From the NCBI RefSeq assembly GCF_009796785.1, contig NZ_CP047026.1:3082501-3146500 (forward strand): a DNA stretch of 64,000 bases. The letters run 5' to 3'. How positions within the stretch are numbered: the first letter of the stretch is position 1; every line of letters begins with the position of its first letter. Of this stretch, positions 50,851 through 59,952 are shown piece by piece. Below the pieces are notes generated by a model that saw nothing but the letters and a program-made list of their open reading frames with translations, had not been told where the DNA came from and ran no database searches. Made by a program: the position numbers and the translations under genes. The stretch comes from Polaribacter sp. L3A8. Its GTDB lineage: Bacteria; Bacteroidota; Bacteroidia; Flavobacteriales; Flavobacteriaceae.

Positions 50851-51753
50851 ATGAAATCAACAGTAATTACAGACAATAAAACATCTATGCAAGCTATAAT
50901 TTCTGACTTTAAGCAACTTACAAAAGTTGGTTTGTCTCTAAGTGTTGTGTTTTCTTCTGTTGCTGGTTATTTGTTGGCGGTAGAAGTTGTAGATTATTCT
51001 ATACTTATTTTGTTAGCAATAGGGGGTTTTTTTATGGTTGGTGCTTCTAATGCATTTAATCAAATTATAGAAAAAGACACAGATCTTATCATGAAACGTA
51101 CACAAAATAGACCTTTACCAACAGGTAGAATGTCTGTTAACGTTGCGCTTAGTATTGCAATTTTGTTTACCATTTTAGGGTTGTCTATATTATATAGTAT
51201 AAATGCTAAAACAGCTTTGTTTGGTGCTATTTCTATATTTTTATATACAAGTGTATACACGCCGTTAAAAGCAGTAACACCTTTATCTGTTTTTGTTGGT
51301 GCAATTCCAGGGGCCATACCTTTTATGTTAGGTTGGGTTGCAGCTACCAATCAGTTTGGTATGGAAGCAGGTTTTTTATTTATGATTCAGTTTTTTTGGC
51401 AATTCCCGCATTTTTGGGCAATTGGTTGGTTACAACATGAAGAATATCAGAAAGCAGGTTTTAATATGCTTCCTATGGGAGAAAAAAATAAAGGAGCTGT
51501 AAATCAGATTATTTTTTATACGGTAATTATGATATTAGTATCAATTTCGCCGGTTTTAAAACTATCCGGAGCATTTTATATTTATCCTGCAACAGCAGTT
51601 ATTGTTGCTTTATTAGGAATATATATGTTATACTTTGGTATTAAATTGCATAAAAGTCAAGACAATGTTGATGCAAGAAAGCTAATGTTATCTAGCGTTT
51701 TGTATATTACAGTAGTACAAATTGTATATGTAGTCGATAAATTTTTACATTAA
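50851..51753 (+). CDS. cyoE: Protoheme IX farnesyltransferase (heme O synthase)
   Basis: This 300-residue UbiA-family, about 8-9-TM enzyme attaches farnesyl to heme B for the terminal oxidase. The Asp-rich motif NAFNQIIEKDTDLIMKRTQN with RPLPTGR, and the second-loop region FFWQFPHFWAIGWLQHEEY are present. It is the first gene of the oxidase assembly operon; the next gene starts 2 bp downstream. Confidence 0.95.
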   Translation: MKSTVITDNKTSMQAIISDFKQLTKVGLSLSVVFSSVAGYLLAVEVVDYSILILLAIGGFFMVGASNAFNQIIEKDTDLIMKRTQNRPLPTGRMSVNVALSIAILFTILGLSILYSINAKTALFGAISIFLYTSVYTPLKAVTPLSVFVGAIPGAIPFMLGWVAATNQFGMEAGFLFMIQFFWQFPHFWAIGWLQHEEYQKAGFNMLPMGEKNKGAVNQIIFYTVIMILVSISPVLKLSGAFYIYPATAVIVALLGIYMLYFGIKLHKSQDNVDARKLMLSSVLYITVVQIVYVVDKFLH

Positions 51754-51755
51754 TA

Positions 51756-52343
51756 ATGATAGTAGAACAAACATTAGAACAAGAATTAAAGGTTGCTAAA
51801 AGAAAATCTGCAAAACCTATGTTATGGATTTCCATGATAAGCATGGTAATGTTTTTTGCAGGACTTACAAGTGCATACGTTATAAGTATGGAAAGAGACG
51901 ATTGGGTTTCTTTTGATTTACCTCTGGCGTTTTATATTAGCACCGTTTTAATTGTTGCTAGTAGTATTACGCTCTTTCTTTCGGGGAAATTCTTAAAAGC
52001 AGGTAAAAGACAACTCTCTTTAGGGTTTGTTGTTGCCACATTATTATTAGGTATAGGATTTGTATGGCAACAATATGTTGGCTTTAATGAATTAAAGAGT
52101 GTAGGCCTATTTTTTACAGGTCCAGAAAGTACGGTATCATCATCTTTTATTATAGGAATCACTTTTATGCACGTTTTACACCTGTTAGCAGGTCTTATAG
52201 TGCTATTAGTTGTTATTTATAATCATTTTAAATACAGGTATAAATCAGACAATATGCTTGGGTTTGAACTCGGTGCAATCTTTTGGCACTTTGTAGATAT
52301 ACTATGGATTTACCTATTTTTCTTTTTCTATTTTATTAGGTGA
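51756..52343 (+). CDS. Cytochrome c oxidase subunit III (short form)
   Basis: This 195-residue, 5-TM heme-copper oxidase subunit III has FAGLTSAYVISMERDDW, FIIGITFMHVLHLLAGLIVL and FWHFVDILWIYLFFFFYFIR. It stabilises the proton-pumping core. It is followed by a second, longer subunit III gene, a common flavobacterial pairing. Confidence 0.92.
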   Translation: MIVEQTLEQELKVAKRKSAKPMLWISMISMVMFFAGLTSAYVISMERDDWVSFDLPLAFYISTVLIVASSITLFLSGKFLKAGKRQLSLGFVVATLLLGIGFVWQQYVGFNELKSVGLFFTGPESTVSSSFIIGITFMHVLHLLAGLIVLLVVIYNHFKYRYKSDNMLGFELGAIFWHFVDILWIYLFFFFYFIR

Positions 52344-52398
52344 TGAAAAATAGTTATTTTTGGCGAACTAATTAAAACTAATTAACAGAGAATATAAT

Positions 52399-53382
52399 AT
52401 GGAAGCAAATATTGCTATACCTTCTGATAGTAAAGAAACTTGGAACGGTGGTGGAATAAAACCATTTGGAGCAAGTTATGGTAAAATGATGATGTGGTTT
52501 TTTATCGTTTCTGATGCATTAACCTTTTCGGGGTTTTTAGCAGCTTACGGTTTAACTCGATTTAAATTTATTGACTCTTGGCCTATCGCCGATGAGGTCT
52601 TTACTCACTTTCCAGGATTACATGGTGTACACGCACCAATGTATTACGTTGCATTAATGACATTTATTTTAATTATTTCTTCTGTAACAATGGTTCTTGC
52701 TGTTGATGCAGGTCATCAAATGAAACAAAAAAGAGTAGCTTGGTATATGTTTGCTACTATTATTTTTGGAATCATCTTTGTTGGTTCTCAAGCTTGGGAG
52801 TGGAAAAACTTTATTTCTGGATCTTACGGAGCAGTAAAAACAACGGATGGTAGAATTTTACAATTTGTAAAAGACGGGCATCAAATTGCATTATCAGATT
52901 TTGTTGTTGGAGAAAGAACAGATGGAAGAGTGCAACAAACTAGAGAAAACGGATTATGGTTTGAAAAAGAAGCTGCAATTCCTACATATTCAATTGCTCA
53001 AATTCAAAATTCTTTTAAAGCGAATCCAGACATACAAATTCGTTCTGAATTAATTGATCCTGCAACAAAACAAAAAATAATTCTTTCTAGAGAAGATGGT
53101 TTGGCACAATTAGCCAAAACAAAATTGGTAGTAGAAGGAGCTAACTTAGAGGTAAACGAATACGGAAACACCATTTTTGCTGATTTCTTTTTCTTTATTA
53201 CTGGTTTTCATGGTTTTCACGTATTTTCTGGAATCATTATTAACATCATTATTTTCTTTAATGTTATTCTAGGTACTTACGAGCGTAGAGGACATTATGA
53301 AATGGTAGAGAAGGTAGGGTTATATTGGCACTTTGTAGATTTAGTTTGGGTATTTGTATTCACATTCTTCTACTTAGTATAA
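52399..53382 (+). CDS. Cytochrome c oxidase subunit III (long form with insert)
   Basis: This 327-residue subunit III has FGASYGKMMMWFFIVSDALT at the N-terminus and FITGFHGFHVFSGI, YWHFVDLVWVFVFTFFYLV at the C-terminus. Between TM segments 3 and 4 there is an extra soluble stretch of ~110 residues (about 140-250). Three subunit genes in a row (III, III, IV) mark an oxidase of the cytochrome c type; subunits I and II are not in this window. Confidence 0.9.
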   Translation: MEANIAIPSDSKETWNGGGIKPFGASYGKMMMWFFIVSDALTFSGFLAAYGLTRFKFIDSWPIADEVFTHFPGLHGVHAPMYYVALMTFILIISSVTMVLAVDAGHQMKQKRVAWYMFATIIFGIIFVGSQAWEWKNFISGSYGAVKTTDGRILQFVKDGHQIALSDFVVGERTDGRVQQTRENGLWFEKEAAIPTYSIAQIQNSFKANPDIQIRSELIDPATKQKIILSREDGLAQLAKTKLVVEGANLEVNEYGNTIFADFFFFITGFHGFHVFSGIIINIIIFFNVILGTYERRGHYEMVEKVGLYWHFVDLVWVFVFTFFYLV

Positions 53383-53432
53383 TTAAAAAGAGTACCTCTA
53401 GGTGTAACCTTGAGGTTTCCATTAAAATTGTC

Positions 53433-53452
53433 ATTCCTGCGAAGGCAGGAAT
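53433..53452. repeat. REP-like hairpin inside the cox operon
   Basis: ATTCCTGC-GAAG-GCAGGAAT, a perfect 8-bp stem in the 86-bp gap between cox III and cox IV; a very widespread intergenic repeat type. Confidence 0.55.
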
Positions 53453-53468
53453 CTAAAAAAATATTAAA

Positions 53469-53810
53469 ATGGCACACGCACACGAATCAAACACAAAGAG
53501 AATTTGGGTAGTTTTAGTACTATTAACAGTAATAACAACTGTAGAAGTTGCATTTGGTATTATTAAACCAGACTCTTTACATCTTACAAGTTTTTTAGGT
53601 ACAAGTCCTTTAAACTGGATGTTTATCATTTTAACATTAGTAAAAGCGTATTATATTGCTTGGGCATTTATGCACTTAGAAGGTGAAAAAAAATGGTTTA
53701 GACGTTCTATAGTTTGGACCGCAGTTTTTCTAATTTGTTATTTAATAACACTGCTCTTAATAGAAGGGGGTTATTTATATGAAACATTAGGACCACTTGT
53801 AAAATGGTAA
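53469..53810 (+). CDS. Cytochrome c oxidase subunit IV-family protein
   Basis: This 113-residue protein has three TM segments; an N-terminal HAHES and WMFIILTLVKAYYIAWAFMH with LEGEKKWFR are typical of the prokaryotic COX4 family. It is an accessory subunit of the same oxidase. A terminator follows. Confidence 0.88.
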   Translation: MAHAHESNTKRIWVVLVLLTVITTVEVAFGIIKPDSLHLTSFLGTSPLNWMFIILTLVKAYYIAWAFMHLEGEKKWFRRSIVWTAVFLICYLITLLLIEGGYLYETLGPLVKW

Positions 53811-53820
53811 TTATAAAATT

Positions 53821-53846
53821 AAAAAGGTGGTTTTAACCACCTTTTT
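53821..53846 (+). terminator. Intrinsic terminator after cox IV
   Basis: AAAAAGGTGG / CCACCTTTTT, loop TTTTAA, then T-tract. Confidence 0.85.
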
Positions 53847-53887
53847 TTATATACTGAAATTAATTTTTAGTGCCTAAAAAAGAATAA

Positions 53888-54553
53888 ATGATGAAACTTA
53901 CTAAAAAAAGAGTTGTATTATTTTTACTATTTATTTTCCCTCTAATTTGTTTTTTAATTTTATCAACCGGAAAAAACAACTTTAATAAATTACCAGTTGT
54001 TACAGAAAACGTTATTGATGTTTCTACCATAGATAAACAACAAACGTTTAAGGATAGAATTTCTATAGTTTGTTTTTTAGGAAACGATGTAAACTCACAG
54101 AAAGGTGGTTTCTTTAACCTTAATGAAAAGATTTATAAGAAGTTTATAGAGTATAAAAAATTTCAAATGATTGCTATTTACCCTAAAGGAAAAGAAGAGG
54201 AAACTAAGCAGCTTAAAAAAGAAATTAGTGCTTTTACAGATATGGTAAAATGGAACTTTGTAGCCGGTTCTAAAGAACAAATAACAGCTTTACATGCAAG
54301 TTTTAATTCTAGTAGCGAATTATCTAATTTGTATACTTCTAATGTTTTTTTGGTAGATAAGAACGGTAACTTAAGAGGAAGACTTACCGATGCTGATAGT
54401 AAAGAAGGAAAACTTATTGGATACAATATGAATTCTGTTTCTGAGTTAAATGCTAAATTAAAAGATGATGTATTGGTGCTCTTCTATGAGTATTATGCAG
54501 CATTTAAAGAAAAAAACGAAAACAAAGCAGATAGAAAAGAAGTTGGGTTATGA
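53888..54553 (+). CDS. Membrane-anchored thioredoxin-fold-like protein of unknown function
   Basis: This 221-residue protein has an N-terminal TM anchor (about 9-27). The remainder looks like a thioredoxin/SCO-type fold (ISIVCFLGNDVNSQKGGFFN, FLVDKNGNLRGRLTDAD) but the CxxC/CxxxC pair is missing; only single Cys residues are seen. It overlaps the SCO gene by 4 bp (ATGA), so it is probably a partner or non-catalytic homologue in copper delivery to the oxidase. I do not recognise a named family. Confidence 0.7.
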   Translation: MMKLTKKRVVLFLLFIFPLICFLILSTGKNNFNKLPVVTENVIDVSTIDKQQTFKDRISIVCFLGNDVNSQKGGFFNLNEKIYKKFIEYKKFQMIAIYPKGKEEETKQLKKEISAFTDMVKWNFVAGSKEQITALHASFNSSSELSNLYTSNVFLVDKNGNLRGRLTDADSKEGKLIGYNMNSVSELNAKLKDDVLVLFYEYYAAFKEKNENKADRKEVGL

Positions 54554-55251
54554 ACAAAAAGTATTCTTACATAGGGATTTCATTTATTATCCTATTATTC
54601 GGAATTTATGTTGTTAGAAACATAGAAAGAAGAGTAAATGACAATGATCTTGTTCAGGATAGTAAATTGAATAAAGTTGGCAAAAAATCAAACAAAAAAA
54701 GTGGTTTATATACATTTAATAAAGTTCCCGATTTTGAGTTTTCAGATCAAAACGGAAAAATAATCACTAATAAAGATTACAAAGGAAAAGTATATGTGGT
54801 GGAGTTTTTCTTTTCTACTTGTCCAACTATTTGTCCATTAATGAATAAAAAGATGGTTACTATTCAGGATGAATTCTCAACAAACTCTAACTTTGGTATT
54901 GCTTCTTTTTCTATCACTCCAGAGATCGATAGTCAAGAAGTTTTAAAAGAATATGCTATCAATAATCAAATAACACATAAGAATTGGCATTTGTTAACAG
55001 GGCAAAGTCAAGAAATTGTTTATGATTTAGCTAATAAAGGTTTTAAGTTATATGCAGGAAAAGGAGATGAAGATCATGGTGGTTTTGAGCATTCTGGTTT
55101 ATTTGCTTTAGTAGATAAAGAAGGAAACATTAGATCTAGAAAAGATGAATATGGAAACCCTATTATGTATTACAGAGCCTTAAAAGAACAAGGCTTTTCT
55201 GACCAAGTAGAGGAGTTAAAAGAAGATATTAAAATTTTGTTGAATGAGTAA
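54550..55251 (+). CDS. SCO-family copper chaperone for cytochrome oxidase
   Basis: This 233-residue protein has an N-terminal TM anchor (about 5-23) and a periplasmic thioredoxin-fold domain with the copper site CPTIC (CxxxC) and distal His in HSGLFALVDKEG. It delivers copper to the CuA site of subunit II. It overlaps genes on both sides (4 and 8 bp), a tightly coupled operon. Confidence 0.92.
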   Translation: MNKKYSYIGISFIILLFGIYVVRNIERRVNDNDLVQDSKLNKVGKKSNKKSGLYTFNKVPDFEFSDQNGKIITNKDYKGKVYVVEFFFSTCPTICPLMNKKMVTIQDEFSTNSNFGIASFSITPEIDSQEVLKEYAINNQITHKNWHLLTGQSQEIVYDLANKGFKLYAGKGDEDHGGFEHSGLFALVDKEGNIRSRKDEYGNPIMYYRALKEQGFSDQVEELKEDIKILLNE

Positions 55252-55783
55252 TTTAGCGCAAGAGAAAAAGTACAAGAAAATTATTACAGGGTTATCAGTT
55301 GTAATTCCTTTAGCAGTTGCAGCTTTGTTTGCTGTTAATTTAAGAAAACTAGGTTTTAATGTAGAACCTTTAAGTTTTTTACCGCCAATTTATGCTTCTA
55401 TTAATGGTTTAACGGCAGTTGTTTTAATAGCAGCAGTTATTGCAATTAAAAAGGGTAATAAAAAACTGCATGAACAGTTAAATACCTTTGCTATTGGTTG
55501 TTCTTTGGTTTTCTTATTGTTGTATATAGGGTATCATATGACATCAGACTCTACGAAGTTTGCTGGAGAAGGAGTAATTAAATATGTTTATTATTTTATT
55601 TTACTTACTCATATTGTTTTATCAATAGTTGTAATTCCTTTTGTTTTAACAACATTTATGAGAGCAAAATTGGGTAACTTTCCACAACATAAAAAAATTG
55701 CCAAAATTACATTTCCTTTATGGTTATATGTTGCTATTACAGGCGTTGTTGTCTATTTAATGATATCTCCTTATTATGTATAA
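55244..55783 (+). CDS. DUF420 membrane protein
   Basis: This 179-residue, 5-TM protein of the DUF420 family (related to CtaM-like assembly factors of cytochrome oxidase) has YIGYHMTSDSTKFAGEG and YFILLTHIVLSIVVIPFVL. The conserved His residues may bind metal or heme. It lies in the oxidase assembly operon, overlapping both neighbours by 8 bp. Confidence 0.88.
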   Translation: MSNLAQEKKYKKIITGLSVVIPLAVAALFAVNLRKLGFNVEPLSFLPPIYASINGLTAVVLIAAVIAIKKGNKKLHEQLNTFAIGCSLVFLLLYIGYHMTSDSTKFAGEGVIKYVYYFILLTHIVLSIVVIPFVLTTFMRAKLGNFPQHKKIAKITFPLWLYVAITGVVVYLMISPYYV

Positions 55784-55997
55784 AAAAAAAGTTTTAGTAT
55801 TGTTTTTACTGATGTTTTTTACATCAAAAGTTTCATTTTCTCAATGTGCAATGTGTAAGGCAGTTGTAGAAAACGGTGATGTTTCTATGGCGCAAGGTGT
55901 AAATAATGGAATTACTTATTTAATGGTATTTCCGTACCTTTTAGTTGGGCTTTTGTTTTTTGTGATTTATAGATATAAAAAGAACGCAAAAGACTAA
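55776..55997 (+). CDS. Small membrane protein with CxxC
   Basis: 73 residues: signal peptide (ending near KVSFSQ), then CAMCKAVVENGDVSMAQGVN, one TM segment (about 46-66) and a short basic tail. The CxxC just after the signal peptide suggests metal or thiol chemistry in the periplasm. It overlaps DUF420 by 8 bp and so probably assists oxidase maturation; conserved in flavobacteria by my recollection. The specific role is unknown. Confidence 0.75.
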   Translation: MYKKKVLVLFLLMFFTSKVSFSQCAMCKAVVENGDVSMAQGVNNGITYLMVFPYLLVGLLFFVIYRYKKNAKD

Positions 55998-56120
55998 TAT
56001 TTATATATCTATAATTTCTTGTAACAAATTATACTTTTAGTCGTCTTATTTACACATCATAAGATAATTTATCTTTTGTTGTTTAGAATATATAATATTT
56101 CAACCAAAAATTATTGCATT

Positions 56121-57452
56121 TTGAAAACTAAACTTATCCTATTTGTAACTCTTTTAACTACAGTGGTTACTTTTTCTCAAAAAAAATGGACACTTAAAGA
56201 ATGTGTAGATCAGGCTTTAGAAAAAAATATTTCTATTCAACAAAATAAGTTAAACCTAGAAATTGCAAAAACAGATTTAAAGAGTTCTAAAGGGAATTTT
56301 TTACCTACCCTTAGTGCCAATACAGGAGGTAGCCTTTCTGCTGGTTCTAACTTTGATCCTGTAACCAATAACAGGTCTGCAAGCACAACTTTTTTTGGAG
56401 GTAACGTTGGTTTAAATGCTGGCATAACTGTTTTTAATGGATTTAGAAACCTAAATTTATATAAGCAAGCAGAGTTAGGTATTGAAACCAGTAAATTAGA
56501 TTTAGCAAAAATAGAGAACGATGTTTCTTTGTTTGTAGTTAATGGTTATTTAAACGTTTTATTCGCAAAAGAAAATTTAGAAGTTGCAAAGGTTCAGGCA
56601 GAAATAAGTAAAAAACAAATTAGTGCTGCTAAGGATAGATTTGAAGCAGGAACAATTGCAAAAGGTGAATTGTTAAATTTTAAGTCTACAGCGGCAAATG
56701 ATTTACAAAGTGTAATTTCTCAAGAGAATGCATTAGATCTTGCTCTGTTAAACTTAGCGCAATTGTTACAGATTCCTGTTAATAATTTTGATGTTGCTTT
56801 GTTAAATGTTGGTTCTCCATCAGCAGATTTGTTATATAAAAATTCATCATCTGTTTATGATAAATCTTTAACAAAAATGCCAGAAATTAAAAGAGCTAAA
56901 TTGGCAATAGAAAATGCAGATTTGGGTATTGCAATTAGTAAAGGTAGTTATATGCCAACAGTTACTAGTTCTGTTTTTGCAAATTCTAATTATAGATATA
57001 TTATAAAACCAACGGGTATTCCTACTGGTGATTTTTTCGATCAATTAGATGGTAATTTAGGTTACGGAGTTGGTTTTAATGTGAGTGTTCCTATTTTTAA
57101 TGGTTTTAAAACGGATGCTAATGTTAAAAGATCTAAAATTAATAAAGAGATTTTTGAAACGAGATTAGAAAGTGAGAAATTAAATTTAAAGCAAACCATA
57201 GAACAAGCTTTTTTAGATGTAAAATCTTCTTTAAAAGCATTCGAAGCAGCTAAAATTTCTTTGGAAGCACAAAAGGAAGCTTTTAAAAACGCACAGGAAA
57301 GATATAATTATGGTGTAATGACTTTGTTTGATTTTGATTTGGTTAGAACACGTTTGGTAAATGCAGAAGGAGCAATGATTCGTTCTAAATACGATTATGT
57401 TTTTAAAACAAAAGTGTTGCAATTTTATTCTGGAGAACTTATTTTAGAATAA
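56121..57452 (+). CDS. TolC-family outer-membrane efflux protein
   Basis: From TTG 56121 it has 443 residues with signal peptide (LFVTLLTTVVTFSQ), then two coiled-coil/beta repeats (WTLKECVDQALEKNISIQQN; KKQISAAKDRFEAGTIAKGE; AFKNAQERYNYGVMTLFDFD). TolC proteins form the outer-membrane exit duct of tripartite pumps. No membrane-fusion or inner-membrane pump gene is adjacent. The ATG at 56076 would put 15 unrelated residues before the signal peptide, so TTG is preferred. Confidence 0.88.
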   Translation: MKTKLILFVTLLTTVVTFSQKKWTLKECVDQALEKNISIQQNKLNLEIAKTDLKSSKGNFLPTLSANTGGSLSAGSNFDPVTNNRSASTTFFGGNVGLNAGITVFNGFRNLNLYKQAELGIETSKLDLAKIENDVSLFVVNGYLNVLFAKENLEVAKVQAEISKKQISAAKDRFEAGTIAKGELLNFKSTAANDLQSVISQENALDLALLNLAQLLQIPVNNFDVALLNVGSPSADLLYKNSSSVYDKSLTKMPEIKRAKLAIENADLGIAISKGSYMPTVTSSVFANSNYRYIIKPTGIPTGDFFDQLDGNLGYGVGFNVSVPIFNGFKTDANVKRSKINKEIFETRLESEKLNLKQTIEQAFLDVKSSLKAFEAAKISLEAQKEAFKNAQERYNYGVMTLFDFDLVRTRLVNAEGAMIRSKYDYVFKTKVLQFYSGELILE

Positions 57453-57477
57453 TTAAAATATAGATTAACTTCTGAAG

Positions 57478-57495
57478 CCTCGCAGATTTGCGAGG
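57478..57495 (+). terminator. Intrinsic terminator after the TolC gene
   Basis: CCTCGCA / TGCGAGG with a 4-base loop and following TTTTCTTTTTT. Confidence 0.7.
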
Positions 57496-57538
57496 TTTTC
57501 TTTTTTGTATGAGTTATATTTGCATAAAAATATAGAAG

Positions 57539-58225
57539 TTGGCAATTATACTTAACATAGAAACCGCAACCAAAAACTGCTCTGTAAGCATTGCAAAAAA
57601 TGGAGAAGTTATAGCAATAAAAGAATTAAATAATGGTAATTATTCTCATGCAGAAGTTTTACATCCTTTTATTTTAGACGTACTAAAAGAAGTTCATTTA
57701 ACTTCTACAGAAATAGACGCTGTAGCGGTAAGTAAAGGTCCGGGTTCTTATACAGGATTAAGGATTGGTGTTTCTGCCGCAAAAGGTCTTTGTTTTGCTT
57801 TTGATAAGCCTTTAATATCTATTAAAACCTTAGAATCTTTAGCGCATGCTATTTCTATTGATCAAGGAATTATAGTGTCTATGTTAGATGCAAGGAGAAT
57901 GGAGGTATATGCGGCTGTTTTTAACCATAATTACGAACAAATAAGAGATATTAAAGCAGAAATAATTGACGAAAACTCCTTTTCTGATTATTTAGATGCA
58001 GGTAAAGTTTATTTTTTAGGTGATGGTGCTCATAAATGTAAAGAAGTAATTGCCCATAAAAATGCTGTTTTTGTGAATGATAAGTTTCCTTCTGCTAAAG
58101 AAATGGCGCAATTGTCTTATGATAAATACAAAAAAAACGACATCGAAGATGTCGCTTATTTTGAACCTTTTTATTTAAAAGATTTTGTTGTAATTCCAGA
58201 AAAGAAAAAGAAACCTACTTTTTAA
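57539..58225 (+). CDS. tsaB: tRNA threonylcarbamoyladenosine biosynthesis protein TsaB
   Basis: This 228-residue ASKHA-fold protein has ILNIETATKNCSVSIAKNG, KGPGSYTGLRIGVSAAKGL and ISIKTLESLAHA, the hallmarks of TsaB, the scaffold partner of TsaD in making t6A37. It starts at TTG, 16 bp after -7 box TATATTTG (57515-57522). Its 3' end overlaps the convergent mscS gene by 11 bp. Confidence 0.93.
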   Translation: MAIILNIETATKNCSVSIAKNGEVIAIKELNNGNYSHAEVLHPFILDVLKEVHLTSTEIDAVAVSKGPGSYTGLRIGVSAAKGLCFAFDKPLISIKTLESLAHAISIDQGIIVSMLDARRMEVYAAVFNHNYEQIRDIKAEIIDENSFSDYLDAGKVYFLGDGAHKCKEVIAHKNAVFVNDKFPSAKEMAQLSYDKYKKNDIEDVAYFEPFYLKDFVVIPEKKKKPTF

Positions 58226-59015
58226 CATTCACTTGATGTGGATAAGGAATTTCAATTCCAGCTTCATCAAGAGCTAATTTTACGCTTTCTGTAACTTCAA
58301 AATATACTGCCCAATAATCTTCAGTTTTACACCAAGGTCTTACAGCAAAATTAACAGAACTATCTGCTAATTCAGAAACAGTAACTCCTGGAGCAGGATC
58401 TTTTAAAACTTTTGGATGAGAAGTTAATACTTTCATTAAAACCTCTTTAGTTTGCTTAATGTCTGCATCATAAGAAACGCCAATTACTAAATCTACACGT
58501 CTTGTACCTTCTGTTGTATAGTTAACAATATTTCCGTTTGATAAAGTACCATTTGGTATGATGATTTCTTTGTTAGATAAACCCGTAAGTTTTGTTGTAA
58601 AAATTTCAATTTCTTTTACAACACCAATTTCACCTTGTGCTTCCACTAAATCTCCAAGTTTAAAAGGTTTAAAAATCATAATTAAAACACCACCTGCAAA
58701 GTTAGCCAAAGATCCTTGTAATGCTAAACCAACAGCTAAACCTGCTGCAGCTAAAATAGCGGCAAAAGAAGTTGTTTCTACCCCAAGTTTAGAGATAACA
58801 GCTATTATTAATAATATTTTTAGGCCCCAACCAACTAAGTTTCCTAAAAATTTTTGAAGTGTAACATCTATACCTCCTTTGTTCATTACTTTTCTAGACG
58901 CCTTAACAATTAGTTTTATTACTATTAAGCCAATAACTAGAATTGCCAATGCAACTAATATTTTGGGAGTAAATTCAATTACTAATCCTTTTAAATATTC
59001 AAGATATTTATCCAT
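58215..59015 (-). CDS. Small-conductance mechanosensitive channel (MscS family)
   Basis: This 266-residue channel has three TM segments in the first ~110 residues. The pore-lining TM3 has the Gly/Ala pattern AAILAAAGLAVGLALQGSLANFAGGVLI, split by a glycine, then the MscS beta domain (PFKLGDLVEAQGEIGVVKEI, IIPNGTLSNGNIVNYT). It releases osmolytes during hypo-osmotic shock. A -7 box TATTTTTG (minus) is at 59042-59049. Confidence 0.92.
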   Translation of the reverse strand: MDKYLEYLKGLVIEFTPKILVALAILVIGLIVIKLIVKASRKVMNKGGIDVTLQKFLGNLVGWGLKILLIIAVISKLGVETTSFAAILAAAGLAVGLALQGSLANFAGGVLIMIFKPFKLGDLVEAQGEIGVVKEIEIFTTKLTGLSNKEIIIPNGTLSNGNIVNYTTEGTRRVDLVIGVSYDADIKQTKEVLMKVLTSHPKVLKDPAPGVTVSELADSSVNFAVRPWCKTEDYWAVYFEVTESVKLALDEAGIEIPYPHQVNVKK

Positions 59016-59134
59016 TTTTATTTTTTGTTATAAATTAAATGCAAAAATAATGGTTTCTTATTAAAGAACGAAAAGATTAAGTATTATTATAAATTGGATA
59101 TTATTTTTAAATGATTTGGAAGTTTTATATAAAA

Positions 59135-59167
59135 AAAAGCGATCTAATTATACATTAAATCGCTTTT
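59135..59167 (-). terminator. Intrinsic terminator after the dodecin gene
   Basis: AAAAGCGAT / ATCGCTTTT around an inner TAAT/ATTA stem; T8 follows on the minus strand. Confidence 0.8.
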
Positions 59168-59195
59168 AAATTGTTTTTAAATTGTTTTTTATATT

Positions 59196-59396
59196 CTAAT
59201 TAACTTCAAAAGTGATTTTTAAGTTTACTCTAAATTCTGTAACCTCATCACCATTAACAACTGCACTTTGCGATTGCACAAATACAGATTTAATATTTTT
59301 TACTGACTTAGAAGCTTGCTTTACTGCTTTCCTTGTTGCTTCTTCCCAACTTTTTTCTGAGTTTGCTAATACCTCAATAACTTTCATAACTGCCAT
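59196..59396 (-). CDS. Dodecin
   Basis: This 66-residue protein has the dodecin pattern: EVLANSEKSWEEATRKAVKQ with the flavin-stacking Trp, KNIKSVFVQSQSAVVNGDEV and a final beta strand FRVNLKITFEV. Dodecins form 12-mers that store flavin. Monocistronic. Confidence 0.93.
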   Translation of the reverse strand: MAVMKVIEVLANSEKSWEEATRKAVKQASKSVKNIKSVFVQSQSAVVNGDEVTEFRVNLKITFEVN

Positions 59397-59474
59397 AATC
59401 TTGTTTTTTAGTTAATACAAGTAAAGATATTAAATTTATTATGAAATCATCAATGTTAATTTAATGTTACCAAA

Positions 59475-59508
59475 TTGTTTTTTAATTGTAACTTTTTATG
59501 TATATTTG
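59475..59508 (+). promoter_or_regulatory. Promoter of the MORN-repeat protein
   Basis: TTG (59475-59477), 23 bp, TATATTTG (59501-59508); it lies over the first in-frame ATG (59498), so translation must start at 59540. Confidence 0.55.
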
Positions 59509-59539
59509 TTATTGTAATATTAACCTAAAATATAAAATC

Positions 59540-59890
59540 ATGAAAAAAATACTAACACTTATAGTTCTTTGTGTAGCAACAATAGGATATTCTCAAGATA
59601 AAGAAACAACTTATACAGCAGAAGGTAATTTAGTTAAAGCTACTTATTACTATGAAGATGGATCTATAAGTACTGAAGGATATTTTAAAGATAAAAAATT
59701 AACTGGAGAGTGGATTCGTTTTGATAAACAAGGAAACAAAATTCAAATAGCAAATTACCAAGATGGTAAAAAAGTAGGTAAGTGGTTTGTTTGGAATAAT
59801 GATTCTTTAAAAGAAATTAATTACGACAACAATGCTGTTGTAGATGTAAATGTTTGGAAGCATGAAACTAGGTTAGCTTCTAATAAGTAA
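59540..59890 (+). CDS. Secreted MORN-repeat (YwqK-type) protein
   Basis: From ATG 59540 it has 116 residues: signal peptide (MKKILTLIVLCVATIGYSQ) and three MORN-like repeats (YYEDGSISTEGYFKDKKLTG, EWIRFDKQGNKIQIANYQDG, KKVGKWFVWNN). Annotated homologues are called YwqK-family antitoxins, but the signal peptide and the lack of a toxin partner argue for a periplasmic or surface role. Monocistronic; a terminator follows. Confidence 0.8.
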   Translation: MKKILTLIVLCVATIGYSQDKETTYTAEGNLVKATYYYEDGSISTEGYFKDKKLTGEWIRFDKQGNKIQIANYQDGKKVGKWFVWNNDSLKEINYDNNAVVDVNVWKHETRLASNK

Positions 59891-59923
59891 AAAACATTAG
59901 CTTTTTTTAAGTACAATTATTTT

Positions 59924-59952
59924 AAACTCCAAAATTAACAATTTTGGAGTTT
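59924..59952 (+). terminator. Intrinsic terminator after the MORN-repeat gene
   Basis: AAACTCCAAAATT / AATTTTGGAGTTT with loop AAC and T8. The remaining ~230 bp before the next terminator (59960-60180) holds no gene or motif that I can see. Confidence 0.9.
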
